Of a DNA stretch of 7,184 nt, positions 6,208 to 7,184 are shown piece after piece. The DNA is from Methylobacterium sp. Its GTDB lineage: Bacteria; Pseudomonadota; Alphaproteobacteria; Rhizobiales; Beijerinckiaceae. The DNA is taken from the NCBI GenBank assembly GCA_021154065.1, contig JAJKJG010000064.1, positions 1-7,184 on the forward strand, in the 5' to 3' direction. The notes below the pieces were generated by a model. That model searched no databases, was not told the origin of the DNA, and saw only the letters and a list, made by a program, of their open reading frames with translations. The position numbers were made by a program, and so were the translations under genes. Position 1 is the stretch's first letter. Every line of letters starts with the position of its first letter.

Positions 6208-7184
6208 ATGAAGAAGAGACCGCTTGTCGTCGTGACGCGCCGCCTGCCCGGCGTCGTCGAGACCCGCATGCGCGAGCTCTTCGACACCCGGCTCAACGAC
6301 GACAAGCCGCTCTCGCAAGGCGACCTCGTCGAGGCGGTGAAGACGGCGGACGTTCTCGTCCCGACGGTGACGGACGAGATCGACGCCGCCGTGCTCGCCC
6401 AGGCCGGGCCGAACCTGAAGCTGATCGCGAATTTCGGCAACGGCGTCGACAACATCGACGTCCAGGGCGCGCTCGCGCGCGGCATCACCGTCACCAACAC
6501 GCCCGGCGTCCTCACCGAGGACACGGCCGACATGACGATGGCGCTGATCCTCGCCGTTGCCCGGCGCATGGTCGAGGGCGCGCGGGTCATCCCGGAGGAC
6601 GAGTGGGCGGGCTGGTCGCCGACCTGGATGCTCGGCCACCGCATCACCGGCAAGAGGCTCGGCATCGTCGGCATGGGCCGCATCGGCCAGGCGCTGGCGC
6701 GCCGCGCCAAGGCCTTCGGCCTGTCGATCCACTACCACAACCGTCGCCGCGTGCCGCAGGCGATCGAGGAGGAGGTCGAGGCGACCTATTGGGAGAGCCT
6801 CGACCAGATGCTCGCCCGCATGGACATCGTCTCGGTCAACACCCCGCACACGCCGGCGACCTACCACCTGCTCTCGGGCCGCCGCCTCAAGCTGATGAAG
6901 CCGGAGGCGATCGTCGTCAACACGGCGCGCGGCGAGATCATCGACGAGACCGCGCTCGCGCGACTGATCGAGAGCGGCGCCATCGCCGGCGCCGGGCTCG
7001 ACGTGTTCGAGCACGAGCCGGCGGTCAATCCGCGGCTGCTCAAGCTCGCCCGCGCCGGCAAGGTCGTGCTCCTGCCGCATATCGGCTCGGCGACGCACGA
7101 GGGCCGGGTCGACATGGGCGAGAAGGTGATCGTCAACATCAAGACCTTCATGGACGGCCACCGCCCGCCCGACCGCGTGCTGCC
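6208..7184 (+). CDS. D-2-hydroxyacid dehydrogenase, glyoxylate/hydroxypyruvate reductase type (3' truncated by window)
   Basis: This cytosolic NAD(P)H-dependent enzyme family reduces 2-oxoacids such as glyoxylate or hydroxypyruvate to D-2-hydroxyacids. The frame is open for 325 codons to the window edge. Family members are usually about 330-335 aa, so only a few residues are missing. Landmarks in order: substrate loop NFGNGVDNID (75-84), TNTPGVLTEDTAD (96-108), Rossmann motif GMGRIG (155-160), the catalytic Arg241 in NTARGEIID, Glu270 in DVFEHEP and His291 in PHIGSAT. After the second strand of the Rossmann fold comes HNRRR (177-181) rather than an acidic residue, which favours NADPH. The ATG at 6208 is the first start after an in-frame TAA at 6148, preceded by GGGG (6198-6201). 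Exact substrate cannot be told. It is functionally unrelated to the pho genes and divergent from the SH3-protein gene. Confidence 0.93.
   Translation, partial: MKKRPLVVVTRRLPGVVETRMRELFDTRLNDDKPLSQGDLVEAVKTADVLVPTVTDEIDAAVLAQAGPNLKLIANFGNGVDNIDVQGALARGITVTNTPGVLTEDTADMTMALILAVARRMVEGARVIPEDEWAGWSPTWMLGHRITGKRLGIVGMGRIGQALARRAKAFGLSIHYHNRRRVPQAIEEEVEATYWESLDQMLARMDIVSVNTPHTPATYHLLSGRRLKLMKPEAIVVNTARGEIIDETALARLIESGAIAGAGLDVFEHEPAVNPRLLKLARAGKVVLLPHIGSATHEGRVDMGEKVIVNIKTFMDGHRPPDRVL

Overview
This window is a phosphate-uptake and phosphate-signalling locus from a high-GC alphaproteobacterium, most likely of the order Hyphomicrobiales (Rhizobiales). The taxonomic guess rests on three things: strong G/C bias at third codon positions, the gene order pstS-pstC-pstA-pstB-phoU-phoB, and a composite palindromic repeat after phoB that resembles the dispersed intergenic repeats of rhizobia and relatives. 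I cannot name a genus.

Bases 1-125 are a regulatory leader. They hold three PhoB half-sites spaced 11 bp apart, followed by the pstS ribosome-binding site. From 126 to 5353 six genes run on the + strand: pstS (periplasmic phosphate-binding protein), pstC and pstA (the two permease subunits), pstB (ATPase), phoU (signalling and uptake regulator) and phoB (response regulator). Spacing is tight: 1 nt between pstC and pstA, a 4-nt overlap of pstA and pstB, 31 nt between pstB and phoU, and 3 nt between phoU and phoB. This indicates one operon with translational coupling. The largest internal gap (49 nt, pstS-pstC) carries a perfect 7-bp hairpin that could let PstS be made in excess over the membrane subunits. 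The likely circuit is that low phosphate activates PhoB through its kinase PhoR, which is not in the window. PhoB then binds the boxes at 7-39 and raises transport, PhoU and its own synthesis, while PstSCAB and PhoU report phosphate sufficiency back to PhoR.

Bases 5354-5471 separate phoB from a convergent minus-strand gene and consist almost entirely of the two-part palindromic repeat. The minus-strand gene (5472-6050) encodes a small exported protein with two bacterial SH3-like domains. A 157-bp divergent intergenic region with several inverted repeats follows. A + strand D-2-hydroxyacid dehydrogenase of the glyoxylate/hydroxypyruvate reductase type then starts at 6208 and runs off the end of the window, lacking only its last residues.

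All seven complete genes and the truncated one belong to recognised families and have intact key residues. I see no rRNA, tRNA, CRISPR, insertion sequence or phage gene, and no evidence of an undescribed system. The points worth a second look are regulatory and structural: the triple Pho box, the pstS-pstC hairpin, the composite repeat and the hairpin-rich divergent promoter region.
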